Below are positions 39,686-48,599 of a stretch of DNA of 64,000 nt, piece by piece; within the stretch, counting starts at the first letter, position 1, and every line of letters starts with the position of its first letter. The DNA lies in contig NZ_BCVE01000005.1 in the NCBI RefSeq assembly GCF_001591585.1, positions 186,001-250,000 on the forward strand. The letters run 5' to 3'. The notes beneath the pieces are model-generated. The model ran no database searches. It was given only the letters and a program-made list of their open reading frames with translations, and was not told the DNA's origin. The translations under genes and the position numbers were made by a program. This DNA comes from Niallia circulans NBRC 13626 (GTDB lineage Bacteria > Bacillota > Bacilli > Bacillales > Cytobacillaceae).

Positions 39686-40038
39686 GCCATTTTCCTCCTC
39701 AGCTCAGCTGCCACCTCTGTTGGATTTTCAATTTGGAAAATGACATAGCGATACTTCTCATGGTTATCCAATTCGATGATTACGACTGGAATCCTTCCTT
39801 CGTAAGATAAAAAATACCATTCATCTTGGTATTTATAAGAGCCTTCATATATATTTAACGGCGAAATAGAAGTTCCAGGCATACGAATCATCCATTTCGG
39901 TGGATCAAAATAATCAACAAATACACTCTTAATCATGCTATAGGGCATCTTCACTTTATGCTTGAAAGTGAACAGCATCATTAATCCCCTTATCTTCAGT
40001 ACAGCAGCGTCCTCTTCAAAAATAATTTCTCTGTTCAT
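39661..40038 (-). CDS. Small PH-like domain protein, 125 residues
   Basis: The protein has no signal peptide or membrane helix. Its beta-rich pattern (IIFEEDAAVLKIRGLMML, MPYSMIKSVFVDYFD, VVIIELDNHEKYRYVIFQIE, then a C-terminal helix AAELRRKMAEAEG) resembles bacterial PH-like domains found in many small Firmicute proteins. Function unknown. The last eight codons coincide with a dispersed repeat, so the original C-terminus may have been altered. SD AGGAGGG precedes the ATG. Confidence 0.75.
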   Translation of the reverse strand: MNREIIFEEDAAVLKIRGLMMLFTFKHKVKMPYSMIKSVFVDYFDPPKWMIRMPGTSISPLNIYEGSYKYQDEWYFLSYEGRIPVVIIELDNHEKYRYVIFQIENPTEVAAELRRKMAEAEGRYY

Positions 40039-40326
40039 TTACTCCCTCCTAAAGAATGTCTCTAAGTATTTACGAATTAGCTAGGATTATGTTTCACCTA
40101 CTATTGTATTTCCCTAGATAACATTTTCCAAATTAAACGGAAAAAGCATAGCTGTAGTTTATAAACAGCTTGAACTAAACTGAATAGTAAAAAGATAGTT
40201 GAAAATGCTTTAGCAAAAGGGAGGTGGTCCAGTAAGAGCGCTTTATTCATTCCTATTTTTTGGTTTAGTATTGCTAGCATACAGATATTTTTTACAAACA
40301 GGCTTTCGTTAAAGCTTCATTCATTT

Positions 40327-40342
40327 TTGTAAGCGTTTAAAA
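40327..40342. promoter_or_regulatory. Predicted cre site upstream of the isolated cellobiose EIIC
   Basis: TTGTAAGCGTTTAAAA matches WTGNAARCGNWWWCAW with one mismatch, 23 bases upstream of the start of the EIIC gene. Confidence 0.55.
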
Positions 40343-40364
40343 AATATTTAAAGGAGTGTTGTTA

Positions 40365-41669
40365 ATGGATAAATTCACTACCTTTTTAGAAAAAATATTA
40401 TTGCCAATAGCCCGGAAATTAAATACAAATCGTTATCTTGGTGCACTGCGTGACGGATTTATGAGTGCTTTACCTATGATTATATTTGGATCAATCTTTG
40501 TTGTTTTAGCTAATTTGCCCTTTTTAGATAAAATCCTGAATGAGGGTGCTGTTACCTCTTATAAAAATGCGCTAGGTCCAGCTTCTGCATCTACATTAAG
40601 TATTATGGGACTATTCGTAATATGTGGGATTGGCTTTAAATTAACGCAATATTATAAAATGGATGGGCTATATGGCGGTTTCGCATCGATTGCGGCATTC
40701 ATTATCTTAACTCCACAAGTATTGGAAGGCGTTTCTGGTGTTATTCCTTCTGCAGCATTAGGTGCACAAGGTCTGTTTTTAGGAATTTTCACCGCTTTCT
40801 TATCGGTTGAATTATATCGTTTCTTTTTACAAAAAAACTGGACCATAAAAATGCCAGATGGTGTGCCTGAGGCCGTACCGAAATCTTTCAGTTCTTTAAT
40901 TCCTATTACCTTCACCTTAACAATATTTCTCTTAATTCGCATCCTATTTAGCTACACATCCTTTGAAACGGTACAAAATTTTATTTTCACTGTGATTCAA
41001 AAACCTTTAACCTCTCTTGGAAGCGGGCTTGCCGCAACCATTATCGCCGTTTTAATCATTCAGTTATTTTGGTTTTTTGGACTGCATGGCCAAATCATTG
41101 TGAATTCCATTATGGACCCAATTTGGATGACTCTTTCTTTAGAAAATCTTGAAGCCTTTAACGCTGGTTTAGAGCGGCCCAATATTGTTAATAATCAGTT
41201 CATTGATACGTTCATCGTTGGAATGGGCGGAACTGGAATGACAATGGCCGTTATTCTTGGTATCTTTTTCATTACCAAAAGTAAGCAATTACGACAACTT
41301 GGGAAGCTGGGGGGAGGACCATCGATATTTAACGTAAATGAACCCATTATTTTTGGTTTGCCAATTGTTATGAACCCTTTAATTATCATTCCATGGCTTT
41401 TATCTCCAGTTGTTGTAACAATCGTTACCTATTTCTCCATGGCAACAGGGCTTGTCCCCGTATCGACAGGGGTACACGTCCCATGGACTACGCCCATATT
41501 TATCGGTGGGATGCTTGTTACTAATTCAATAGCAGGTGGAATTCTTCAACTCGTTAATTTAGCAATCGTCGTAGTAATCTGGATTCCGTTCCTTGCCATC
41601 TTAGATAAACAATACTTTCGTTCTGAAATTACAATTCCTGCATCCAAAGAGAAGAAAATAGCAAACTAG
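40365..41669 (+). CDS. PTS EIIC, lactose/cellobiose family (isolated)
   Basis: The 434-residue permease carries the CelB/LacE pattern: ALRDGFMSALPMIIFGSIFV near the N-terminus, GLHGQIIVNSIMD, GMGGTGMTMAVILG and the substrate-site NVNEPIIFGLPIVMNP. About ten membrane segments are expected. I start at ATG 40365 since AAGGAG lies eight bases upstream. No EIIA, EIIB or phosphoglycosidase is on its strand, so it must borrow soluble partners, perhaps from the convergent operon downstream. The sugar is unknown; cellobiose or another beta-diglucoside is likely. Confidence 0.9.
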   Translation: MDKFTTFLEKILLPIARKLNTNRYLGALRDGFMSALPMIIFGSIFVVLANLPFLDKILNEGAVTSYKNALGPASASTLSIMGLFVICGIGFKLTQYYKMDGLYGGFASIAAFIILTPQVLEGVSGVIPSAALGAQGLFLGIFTAFLSVELYRFFLQKNWTIKMPDGVPEAVPKSFSSLIPITFTLTIFLLIRILFSYTSFETVQNFIFTVIQKPLTSLGSGLAATIIAVLIIQLFWFFGLHGQIIVNSIMDPIWMTLSLENLEAFNAGLERPNIVNNQFIDTFIVGMGGTGMTMAVILGIFFITKSKQLRQLGKLGGGPSIFNVNEPIIFGLPIVMNPLIIIPWLLSPVVVTIVTYFSMATGLVPVSTGVHVPWTTPIFIGGMLVTNSIAGGILQLVNLAIVVVIWIPFLAILDKQYFRSEITIPASKEKKIAN

Positions 41670-41781
41670 AAACAGATAGACCGTTTAAGGGGAGTGGAAC
41701 AGTCTTCTTTTTTAATGAGAATGTGTGAACAAGCTTCAAGATGAAGTAGCACCAATAATTTTAAAAAATAATAAATGCAAA

Positions 41782-41805
41782 GAGGATAGTATGGCCGCTA
41801 TCCTC
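41782..41805 (-). terminator. Intrinsic terminator of the bgl/EIICBA operon
   Basis: GAGGATAG and CTATCCTC form a perfect 8-bp stem with an 8-base loop; on the minus strand it is followed by a T-rich stretch. It lies about 70 bases past the EIIA stop. Confidence 0.65.
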
Positions 41806-41875
41806 CTAAAAGGTCTTGAAATATATAGTTATCCTACTTAGCAGATACTTCAAAATAAACCCTTTATTTCCAACT

Positions 41876-42193
41876 TCAGTTAACGGTACTTAGTTCTTGC
41901 CTCCATTCAATCATTTCTGCAATGAGCAATTTAATTGTTTCTGTACTCATAAATTGATCTTCTGCATGCATTAATAAAATGGAGAATTCTGTTTTATTAC
42001 CCGCAGCCTCATTTTTGATTAATTCACCATGAACTTTATGGCCTTCAACCAAAAGGTCTGATCCTTCCTTCATCAATGAAGCTGCACTGGAAAAATCACC
42101 GTTTTTCGCTTGAGCTAGTGCTTCTATAAACTTTGTCTTCGCCATCCCAACATTCCCAATGATTTGAAAAGCAATTAGTTCTGTTCCTTCCAT
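41876..42193 (-). CDS. PTS EIIA, lactose/cellobiose family
   Basis: The 105-residue all-helical EIIA accepts phosphate from HPr on the His of LLMHAEDQFMS (about residue 76). It passes it to the EIIB encoded just upstream. Conserved segments IIGNVGMAKTKFIEALAQAK and HGELIKNEA match the trimeric LacF/CelC family. It is the last gene of the operon that starts at the GH1 gene. Confidence 0.93.
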   Translation of the reverse strand: MEGTELIAFQIIGNVGMAKTKFIEALAQAKNGDFSSAASLMKEGSDLLVEGHKVHGELIKNEAAGNKTEFSILLMHAEDQFMSTETIKLLIAEMIEWRQELSTVN

Positions 42194-42216
42194 TCCAATC
42201 CCTCGCCTCTTATAAA

Positions 42217-42522
42217 CTATTTTTCTATCATTTCTAATGCGGTCTTAAGAACTGCCGCTCCGTTTACTCTTCCATAATCAACAAAATCAATGACAGTAAC
42301 AGGAATACTATTACCGACTACTTTCTCTGTATTGCTTTTTAAATATCCTACCTGTGGTCCCAATAAAACAATATCTGCTTTTTCCCAGTTTTCATGTAAT
42401 TCTGCATCTGAAACCGCCCAAATATTTACCTCTATGCTTTGCTCTTTTGCTGCCTGCTTCATTTTTTCTACTAAAAAACTCGTAGACATTCCTTGATTAC
42501 ATACTAATAAAATATTTTTCAT
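42217..42522 (-). CDS. PTS EIIB, lactose/cellobiose family
   Basis: The 101-residue EIIB begins MKNILLVCNQGMSTSFLVEK; Cys8 is the phosphorylated residue. LLGPQVGY is the conserved later motif. The ATG at 42522 has GGAGGA nine bases upstream, while an earlier GTG is too close. It works with the EIIC and EIIA genes on either side. Confidence 0.93.
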   Translation of the reverse strand: MKNILLVCNQGMSTSFLVEKMKQAAKEQSIEVNIWAVSDAELHENWEKADIVLLGPQVGYLKSNTEKVVGNSIPVTVIDFVDYGRVNGAAVLKTALEMIEK

Positions 42523-42561
42523 ACAAACCACTCCTCCTATAGAATAGACTGTTTTTATTCC

Positions 42562-43881
42562 TTATTTATTCTGCATCGCACTTACTCTCTCATCTACTTT
42601 TAAAAATGGCAGATACATAAATACTGTTATTATGATGATCAATAATTGTAAGACAGATGCTCTCCAGTCACCTCCTGTAGCTAGGAATCCTGAAATAATC
42701 GGTGGTGTAGTCCATGGGGTTTGAACAACCACGTGATTTATTAAACCTAAAGCTGTCGCAAAATAGGCAACTGATAAAGAAAAAATTGGAGCAAGAACAA
42801 ATGGAATAATTAACATTGGGTTAAATACAATTGGCAGCCCAAATATAATTGGCTCACTAATATTAAAGATTGAAGGTGTTAAGGACATTTTTGATATATC
42901 TCTATAATCCTTACGTCTGCTAAAGATAAAAATAGCAATCAACAATGCAATCGTATTTCCAGACCCCCCCATAACAGCGAAGGTATCTTTAAAGGCCATA
43001 TTAATTATATGGGGTATCTCTTGATGATTAGCGTATGCTAACATATTATCTTGCATGTTTTGTAATAAAAAGGGATCCAAAAGCGCTCCGGAAATAACTG
43101 CCTGATGGATACCGAATCCAAAAAACAAATTAGCGATTGAAGTAATTAATAAGAACCCTGGTAAACTGGTTGTCACATAGCTTAATGGCTTAGTAATAAT
43201 GGTGGATATTAAAGTATTAAAATCCATATTAAATACTTGATTTAATAAAAAGGATGCAACTGCAAAGATAATAACATTCACCATAATCGGAATTAACACA
43301 TTAAAAGATTTAATAACTGCCGGTGGTATATTCCCACTGATATTGATTTGCATTTTTTTATTTGAAGATAATTTTATAAATAAATCGGTTGCAAGCAGCC
43401 CTACGATAATCCCAACAAACATTCCTGATGCGCTTGTATAACTCACAGGAATCACATTAGAAATAAGAAAGCTTTCGGTTGATCCTTCTGGTGAAAAAGT
43501 CGTTGTTAATGGTGTAACTACTATCATTGTAGAAAGAACAACTAAGATCGGAGCTATTACATTTTTATATCCCCTATTTACACATAGATGATAAGAAATG
43601 GCAACAGCTACTAAAAGTGTCATGATATTCAGTGTACCGTTAGCAATTGATACCCCAATAGATTGCCAGGTTGTTAAAGTATCAGGATTAACCAAATTCC
43701 CCATAAATCCAGCTGGCTCTAAAATGACATAATTAATCAGAGTCATAAATCCAGCTAGTATCATAAATGGCATAATCGATGCAAAGGCATCGCGTAGACT
43801 TCTTAGATGAATCTGCGCTCCTAATTTTTGTGCAACAAAAGCAAACCGATCTGCAATACCTTGCTTTGTTGAGTTATTCAT
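42562..43881 (-). CDS. PTS EIIC, lactose/cellobiose family
   Basis: The 439-residue permease has the CelB/LacE pattern: SLRDAFASIMPFMILAGFMT, GIHQAVISGALLDPF, GGSGNTIALLIAIF and NISEPIIFGLPIVFNP. It carries the sugar that the GH1 enzyme upstream hydrolyses. It shares the family with the isolated EIIC at 40365 but is only moderately similar to it. SD AAGGGTGG precedes the ATG. Confidence 0.93.
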   Translation of the reverse strand: MNNSTKQGIADRFAFVAQKLGAQIHLRSLRDAFASIMPFMILAGFMTLINYVILEPAGFMGNLVNPDTLTTWQSIGVSIANGTLNIMTLLVAVAISYHLCVNRGYKNVIAPILVVLSTMIVVTPLTTTFSPEGSTESFLISNVIPVSYTSASGMFVGIIVGLLATDLFIKLSSNKKMQINISGNIPPAVIKSFNVLIPIMVNVIIFAVASFLLNQVFNMDFNTLISTIITKPLSYVTTSLPGFLLITSIANLFFGFGIHQAVISGALLDPFLLQNMQDNMLAYANHQEIPHIINMAFKDTFAVMGGSGNTIALLIAIFIFSRRKDYRDISKMSLTPSIFNISEPIIFGLPIVFNPMLIIPFVLAPIFSLSVAYFATALGLINHVVVQTPWTTPPIISGFLATGGDWRASVLQLLIIIITVFMYLPFLKVDERVSAMQNK

Positions 43882-43906
43882 GATCTATCCACCCTTTATA
43901 TTTTAT

Positions 43907-45319
43907 TTATCCCAATTTACTCGTTTCGTACTCAAATCCATTGTCCATGCTCATTTTTTTATAAAATTCTCCACTTTTCTTGATTGTTCTTTCTTGTGTC
44001 TCTAAATTAAGAGAAACTAGTCCATATCGATTTTTATAAGCATTAATCCATGACCAGCAATCAATAAATGTCCATAAATGATATCCTTTGATATGGCAGC
44101 CTGCTTGAATGGCTTTATGGACATAGGCGAGATGATCTTTAATAAACTCAATTCGATAATCATCTATAATTTGTCCATGCTCATTAAGAAATCGTTCTTC
44201 ATTCGCTACTCCCATACCATTTTCAGATATAAAAGCTTCTATATTGCCGTAATTATCTCTAATGTCTATACATAAATCATAGATACCTTTTTCATAAATT
44301 TCCCATCCGCGGTACACATTCATTTTTTTCCCTGGCATATTATGAAGTTCAAAAAACCATTCTGGTAAAAAAGGGCTTTTTTTATTAATTTCTGTCAGGC
44401 GTGCCTTAACTCTTCTTGGTTCATAATAATTCAACCCTAAAATTTGAGAAGTATTTTCTGCAATTACTTTTAAATCGTTTTCTTCATATGAAGGCATCTG
44501 ATTATATTCCTGCAATATTTTTACCAATTTCTTTGGAAATGTTCCTTTAACCATGGGGTCTAAAAAGCTTCTTGTATAAAAGGCATCCGCAATTTCAGCT
44601 GCTTCTACATCAAACTCATTTTGGCTTCTCGGATAAGTTGGACTTAAGTTTAATATTACTCCTATCTTAGAAGGCAGTTGCTTTTCCTTAAAAGATTGAA
44701 TAGCCTTCGCATGTGCCAATATAGTATTAAATGCTGCCTGTGCACCACGCTTGAAATCTACTAAATTTGGATAATGAAAATCTTCTAAATAACTTCCTAA
44801 AATTGGCCCTAACGGCTCATTAAATGTGAACCAATGATAAACCAAATCACCAAACTCTTCAAAACAAGCAGTTGCAAAGTTCACATATGCATTAACCACT
44901 TCACGTGATTCCCATCCTCCCTTTTCTTGAAGTACATACGGCATATCAAAATGATAAAGATTAGCAAAAGGTTTGATACCGTTTTCATTCATTTCAGTCA
45001 AAAGGTCTCGATAGAAAGAAATTGCCTTTGGATTTCTTTCTCCTACTCCACCATCTGGAAACATCCTTGCCCATGAGATGGAAATGCGGAAAGAATTATG
45101 CCCTGTTTCCTTCATTAATCGAATATCTTCCTTGTATCGATTTATATGATCAGTTGTTACTTCAGGTCCAATCCCCTGATAAAAACGTGATGGTTCCGTT
45201 TTAAACCAATGTTCCCAAACTGTTTCAGCTTTTCCTGTATTACCTCTACCTTCTGCTTGCTCAGCTGACCAAGCCGTTCCCCACCAAAAATCACTCGGAA
45301 ACGTTAACATTTCTTTCAT
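43907..45319 (-). CDS. 6-phospho-beta-glucosidase/galactosidase, GH1 family
   Basis: The 470-residue GH1 enzyme opens FPSDFWWGTAWSAEQAEGRG and carries the acid/base Glu in TFNEPLG (about residue 175) and the nucleophile Glu in SENGMG (about 365). The TAWSAEQ opening places it in a different GH1 subgroup from the two tandem enzymes near 3 kb. It should cleave the phosphorylated disaccharide delivered by the operon's PTS. The ATG at 45319 is used because AAGGAGG lies nine bases upstream; an ATG six codons earlier overlaps that site. First gene of the operon. Confidence 0.92.
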   Translation of the reverse strand: MKEMLTFPSDFWWGTAWSAEQAEGRGNTGKAETVWEHWFKTEPSRFYQGIGPEVTTDHINRYKEDIRLMKETGHNSFRISISWARMFPDGGVGERNPKAISFYRDLLTEMNENGIKPFANLYHFDMPYVLQEKGGWESREVVNAYVNFATACFEEFGDLVYHWFTFNEPLGPILGSYLEDFHYPNLVDFKRGAQAAFNTILAHAKAIQSFKEKQLPSKIGVILNLSPTYPRSQNEFDVEAAEIADAFYTRSFLDPMVKGTFPKKLVKILQEYNQMPSYEENDLKVIAENTSQILGLNYYEPRRVKARLTEINKKSPFLPEWFFELHNMPGKKMNVYRGWEIYEKGIYDLCIDIRDNYGNIEAFISENGMGVANEERFLNEHGQIIDDYRIEFIKDHLAYVHKAIQAGCHIKGYHLWTFIDCWSWINAYKNRYGLVSLNLETQERTIKKSGEFYKKMSMDNGFEYETSKLG

Positions 45320-45351
45320 AATAAATGCCTCCTTCATTCCTTTACGAACAA

Positions 45352-45380
45352 ACTATACCACTCTTTTTAATATAAGTAAA
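45352..45380 (-). promoter_or_regulatory. Sigma-A-type promoter for the GH1/EIICBA operon
   Basis: On the minus strand TTTACT (-35) and TATAGT (-10) are 17 bases apart, about 30 bases before the GH1 start. The -35 touches the palindrome predicted to bind the divergent GntR regulator. Confidence 0.6.
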
Positions 45381-45399
45381 TACTTTTAATAAAAAGTAT
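45380..45399. promoter_or_regulatory. Predicted GntR operator
   Basis: ATACTTTT-AATA-AAAAGTAT is a perfect 8-4-8 palindrome between the divergent GH1 and GntR genes, next to the -35 of the operon promoter, a position where binding would block RNA polymerase. Confidence 0.6.
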
Positions 45400-45483
45400 A
45401 TACCTTTATTGATTTATATACTTGTTTTTAACTATATGGTATACTTATTAAATGTAAAACCGTTACAAAATGGAGGATTTAAC

Positions 45484-46197
45484 TTGAGCCAACTACCTAA
45501 ATATATGGAAATATATACAGATATTAGAGATAAGATAAATAATAACGAATATGAGATAAATGAAAAGTTACCTGACGGGGATACGCTTGCTGATTATTAC
45601 AAATGCAGTAAACTGACAGTAAAAAAAGCATTAGATATTCTTGTTAAAGAAGGAATGGTTGTTAGACGTAGAGGTTCTGGAACTTATGTGAAAGGGGTTT
45701 CTACTAACGGAGAAGCTATTGCATTAGGTCCATCAGAAGGCTTATCTAACATTGTTGGAAAAGAGAACATTTCCTCAAAAATCATTCTTTTTTCGATCGA
45801 AAAACCTTCCTTAGAAATTGCCAAAAAACTTGAGATTGATGACGAATACATTTATCGAATTATTCGAACAAGGCATATTAATAATAAACCTTATTCGCTG
45901 GAACATACTTACATGCCCTTATCTATTATTACTGGATTAGAGCCAAAACATCTAGAAGGATCTATCTATAATTATATTCGCGAGGAATTAAAGCTGAAAA
46001 CGCATAGCACCCATGTCTGGATTAGAGGAGACAAAGCAAATAGCGAAGATACTTCTTTACTAAAGATTCCAGACAACTCCTTCATGATGGAAATCGAAAA
46101 ATTAGCCCAGTTAGAAGATGGAAGAATATTCGAATACTCGATCACACGCCATCTGCACGAGAGTTTTGTTTTTGAAACAGTTTTTGTTCATAACTAA
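45484..46197 (+). CDS. GntR-family regulator with UTRA domain (HutC/TreR type)
   Basis: The 237-residue protein has an N-terminal winged helix (about 1-70, LPDGDTLADYYKCSKLTVKK and VVRRRGSGTYV) and a C-terminal UTRA ligand-binding domain (about 90-235) typical of regulators that bind sugar phosphates. The start is TTG at 45484, with GGAGG seven bases upstream. It is divergent from the GH1/PTS operon and probably represses it until the phosphorylated sugar appears. Confidence 0.9.
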   Translation: MSQLPKYMEIYTDIRDKINNNEYEINEKLPDGDTLADYYKCSKLTVKKALDILVKEGMVVRRRGSGTYVKGVSTNGEAIALGPSEGLSNIVGKENISSKIILFSIEKPSLEIAKKLEIDDEYIYRIIRTRHINNKPYSLEHTYMPLSIITGLEPKHLEGSIYNYIREELKLKTHSTHVWIRGDKANSEDTSLLKIPDNSFMMEIEKLAQLEDGRIFEYSITRHLHESFVFETVFVHN

Positions 46198-46362
46198 GAA
46201 GGAAATAAAGGGGCGAGCAACCCGGAAACCTATTTTTCCAAATCAAATGAAAAGAAAAAATCCCCATCTTTATCCAATTAACTGGAACTGAGGACTATAT
46301 TCATTAATAAAATAATAAAATAGTTTATATCCATTTTATTAATGAATAAGGGAGAAGAAAAA

Positions 46363-47793
46363 ATGGGAATAGTGAATGGAAAGACATATTTATCACGAAT
46401 CAGCGGTCTATCTACAGAAATTTGGTTAGATGGGGAAAAAATCCAGGACCTCTCTAACCATCCTGCCTTTAAAGGGATACTACATTCAAAAGCTTCTCTT
46501 TATGATTTACAATGTCAGCCTAACTTAAAGGAGGAAATGACTTTCTTATCCCCACTATCCGGGGACTCTATAGGTATGTCATACTTACAGCCGAAGACAA
46601 AAGAGGATTTGCGAAGAAGAAGAAAGATGATCGAACGGTGGGCTAAGGAAACAGCAGGAATGATGGGACGGAGCCCAGATTATTTGAATACAGTAATCAT
46701 GAGTTTTGCCACTTCTGCTTCCCTTTTAGAAGGAAAGGAAAATTGTTACCCTAAGCATATCCAATCCTTATACGAAGCGGCAAGAGAAAAGGATCTTAGC
46801 TTCACCCATACTTTTATAACACCTCAAGTTAATCGCTCGAGTATGTATCTAGAATATTCCAACGAGCCAATCTCTGCTCAAATAATCGAGAAAAATAATA
46901 AGGGACTAATCATTAAAGGGGCGCGGCTCCTAGCCACACAGGGTGGTCTCACCGATGAACTGTTGGTTTTCGGAGCACCCAGATTCGCGAAAGAGGAAGC
47001 ATTTGCTTTTGCAATACCTTCAGACACTAAAGGAGTAAGGTTTCTATGCAGAGAATCCTATGTGGGAGGAGAATCTACTATTGATTATCCATTAAGCTCG
47101 CGATTTGAAGAAATGGATTCTATTGTTGTATTTGATAACGTCCTTGTTCCATGGGAACGTGTTTTTTTCCACGAAGATCTGGAAACTGCAAATATGTTTT
47201 TAAGCCAAAGTTCTTTTAATTCATTTGCTTATCATCAAGTTATTACTAGACAAATTGTCAAAACAGAGTTTATTTTAGGCTTAGCGGAAAATATGATAAA
47301 CACAATTAATGTAGGCGAATATCAACATATCCAAGAAAAAATGGCCGAAATCATTATTGGATTAGAAACGTTGAAAGCACTAATAGAAAAGGCAGAGAAC
47401 GATGCTCTCTTAAATGACCAAGGATTTATGATTCCAAATAAAACCATCCTGCTAGTTGCTAGTAATATTTTCCCAAAAATTTATCCTCGTTTTTCCGAAA
47501 TCCTTCAACTAATTGGCGCCAGCGGTTTAGTATCGCTGCCAACAGAGAAAATGTTTCACTCAGAAGTTGGGAAAGATTTAAATCAATATCTCCAAGCAAC
47601 GTGCAGATCTGCAGATGAACGCAATAAAATCTTTCGATTAGCTTGGGATTTAACAATGAGTTCCTTCGGCACAAGACAGACACAATATGAGCGATATTTT
47701 TTTGGCGATCCTGTCCGCCTTTCTGGATTTTTATATAATAACTACCCCAAAAGTGATTATGTGGAGAGAATTAATGAATTTTTGACAGAATGA
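46363..47793 (+). CDS. HpaB-family flavin-dependent monooxygenase (4-hydroxyphenylacetate 3-hydroxylase type)
   Basis: The 476-residue protein matches the HpaB family in length and layout: the N-terminal GKTYLSRISGLSTEIWLDGE, the central ARLLATQGGLTDELLVFGAP with LSSRFEEMDSIVVFDNVLVP (acyl-CoA-dehydrogenase-like fold), and the C-terminal helical part. Family members use free FADH2 from a separate reductase to hydroxylate phenols. No HpaC-type reductase is in the window. The ATG at 46363 follows GGGAG by eight bases. The substrate is unknown; 4-hydroxyphenylacetate or another phenol is plausible. Confidence 0.87.
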   Translation: MGIVNGKTYLSRISGLSTEIWLDGEKIQDLSNHPAFKGILHSKASLYDLQCQPNLKEEMTFLSPLSGDSIGMSYLQPKTKEDLRRRRKMIERWAKETAGMMGRSPDYLNTVIMSFATSASLLEGKENCYPKHIQSLYEAAREKDLSFTHTFITPQVNRSSMYLEYSNEPISAQIIEKNNKGLIIKGARLLATQGGLTDELLVFGAPRFAKEEAFAFAIPSDTKGVRFLCRESYVGGESTIDYPLSSRFEEMDSIVVFDNVLVPWERVFFHEDLETANMFLSQSSFNSFAYHQVITRQIVKTEFILGLAENMINTINVGEYQHIQEKMAEIIIGLETLKALIEKAENDALLNDQGFMIPNKTILLVASNIFPKIYPRFSEILQLIGASGLVSLPTEKMFHSEVGKDLNQYLQATCRSADERNKIFRLAWDLTMSSFGTRQTQYERYFFGDPVRLSGFLYNNYPKSDYVERINEFLTE

Positions 47794-47802
47794 GTTATCA
47801 AC

Positions 47803-47838
47803 GGCTGCCCAAATGGCAAGGACTACATATGGGTAGCC
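47803..47838 (+). terminator. Possible terminator after the HpaB-family gene
   Basis: GGCTGCCCA and TGGGTAGCC pair with one wobble around an 18-base loop, 10 bases after the stop. The tail is only moderately T-rich. Confidence 0.45.
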
Positions 47839-48016
47839 CTTCTACATAAGGTTAATAACTAATGAGCGCCCCTCCCTTTTCCTCCTAAATTCAGCCGTCG
47901 CATTTTTTTGTCAATAAATCCTTCATACATTAGTCATACTTTTAACTCAGGAACAATAAAGGAATATTACAGATGGCAATCGAATATTAAATTTTAAAAG
48001 AAGGAGGAATAGAATC

Positions 48017-48475
48017 ATGCAAAAGGTTGTGGAGGGAATAAATTATTGGATAAAAAGATTACCAGAAGAATTCAAATCTATGTCTGAAAATAGTTCTTCT
48101 CATCGTCCCATGCCAAACAAATGGTCAAAAAAAGAAATTTTAGGGCATCTTTGTGATTCAGCGATAAATAATATAGAAAGGTTTATCAAAATTCAATATG
48201 AAGAACCAGTGTATGCTATCCAATCATATGACCAAGATCATTGGGTAAAGATGCAAAATTATCAGGATAGACCACTTGATGACATAATAGATCTGTATCA
48301 AGCACTCCATAAACAAATGGTTCATATTGTGAAAAATGTTCCGCACGAAAAGCTTTCCTATCTTTGCGACATAGGAAATAATCAGCATAAAACACTAGAG
48401 TGGCTGATACAAGATTATCTTGAGCATATGGAACATCATATTCACTCTCAAATCTTAATCGAAAAATCTTATTAA
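48017..48475 (+). CDS. DinB-like (DinB_2 / YfiT-type) helical metal-binding protein
   Basis: The 152-residue four-helix-bundle protein shows MPNKWSKKEILGHLCDSAIN near residue 37 and a C-terminal HMEHHIHSQ. These supply the three His ligands of the DinB/YfiT fold (His near 48, and two near 140). Family members include thiol transferases and DNA-damage-induced proteins; activity cannot be assigned. SD AAGGAGG precedes the ATG. It stands alone with a strong terminator. Confidence 0.85.
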   Translation: MQKVVEGINYWIKRLPEEFKSMSENSSSHRPMPNKWSKKEILGHLCDSAINNIERFIKIQYEEPVYAIQSYDQDHWVKMQNYQDRPLDDIIDLYQALHKQMVHIVKNVPHEKLSYLCDIGNNQHKTLEWLIQDYLEHMEHHIHSQILIEKSY

Positions 48476-48507
48476 AAGAAAAGACACACATCAAAATCTA
48501 CATGCTA

Positions 48508-48549
48508 TATTTATAACCCCGTTCTCCTTTTAGAACGGGGTTATAAATA
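48508..48549. terminator. Very strong bidirectional terminator
   Basis: TATTTATAACCCCGTTCT and its exact inverse complement form a perfect 18-bp stem with loop CCTTTT, between the convergent DinB-like and Gfo/Idh/MocA genes. Confidence 0.85.
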
Positions 48550-48599
48550 GGAAGTCAATCTAAAAAAGTCATATTGTCATTTTATCAATAGAAATCTTT

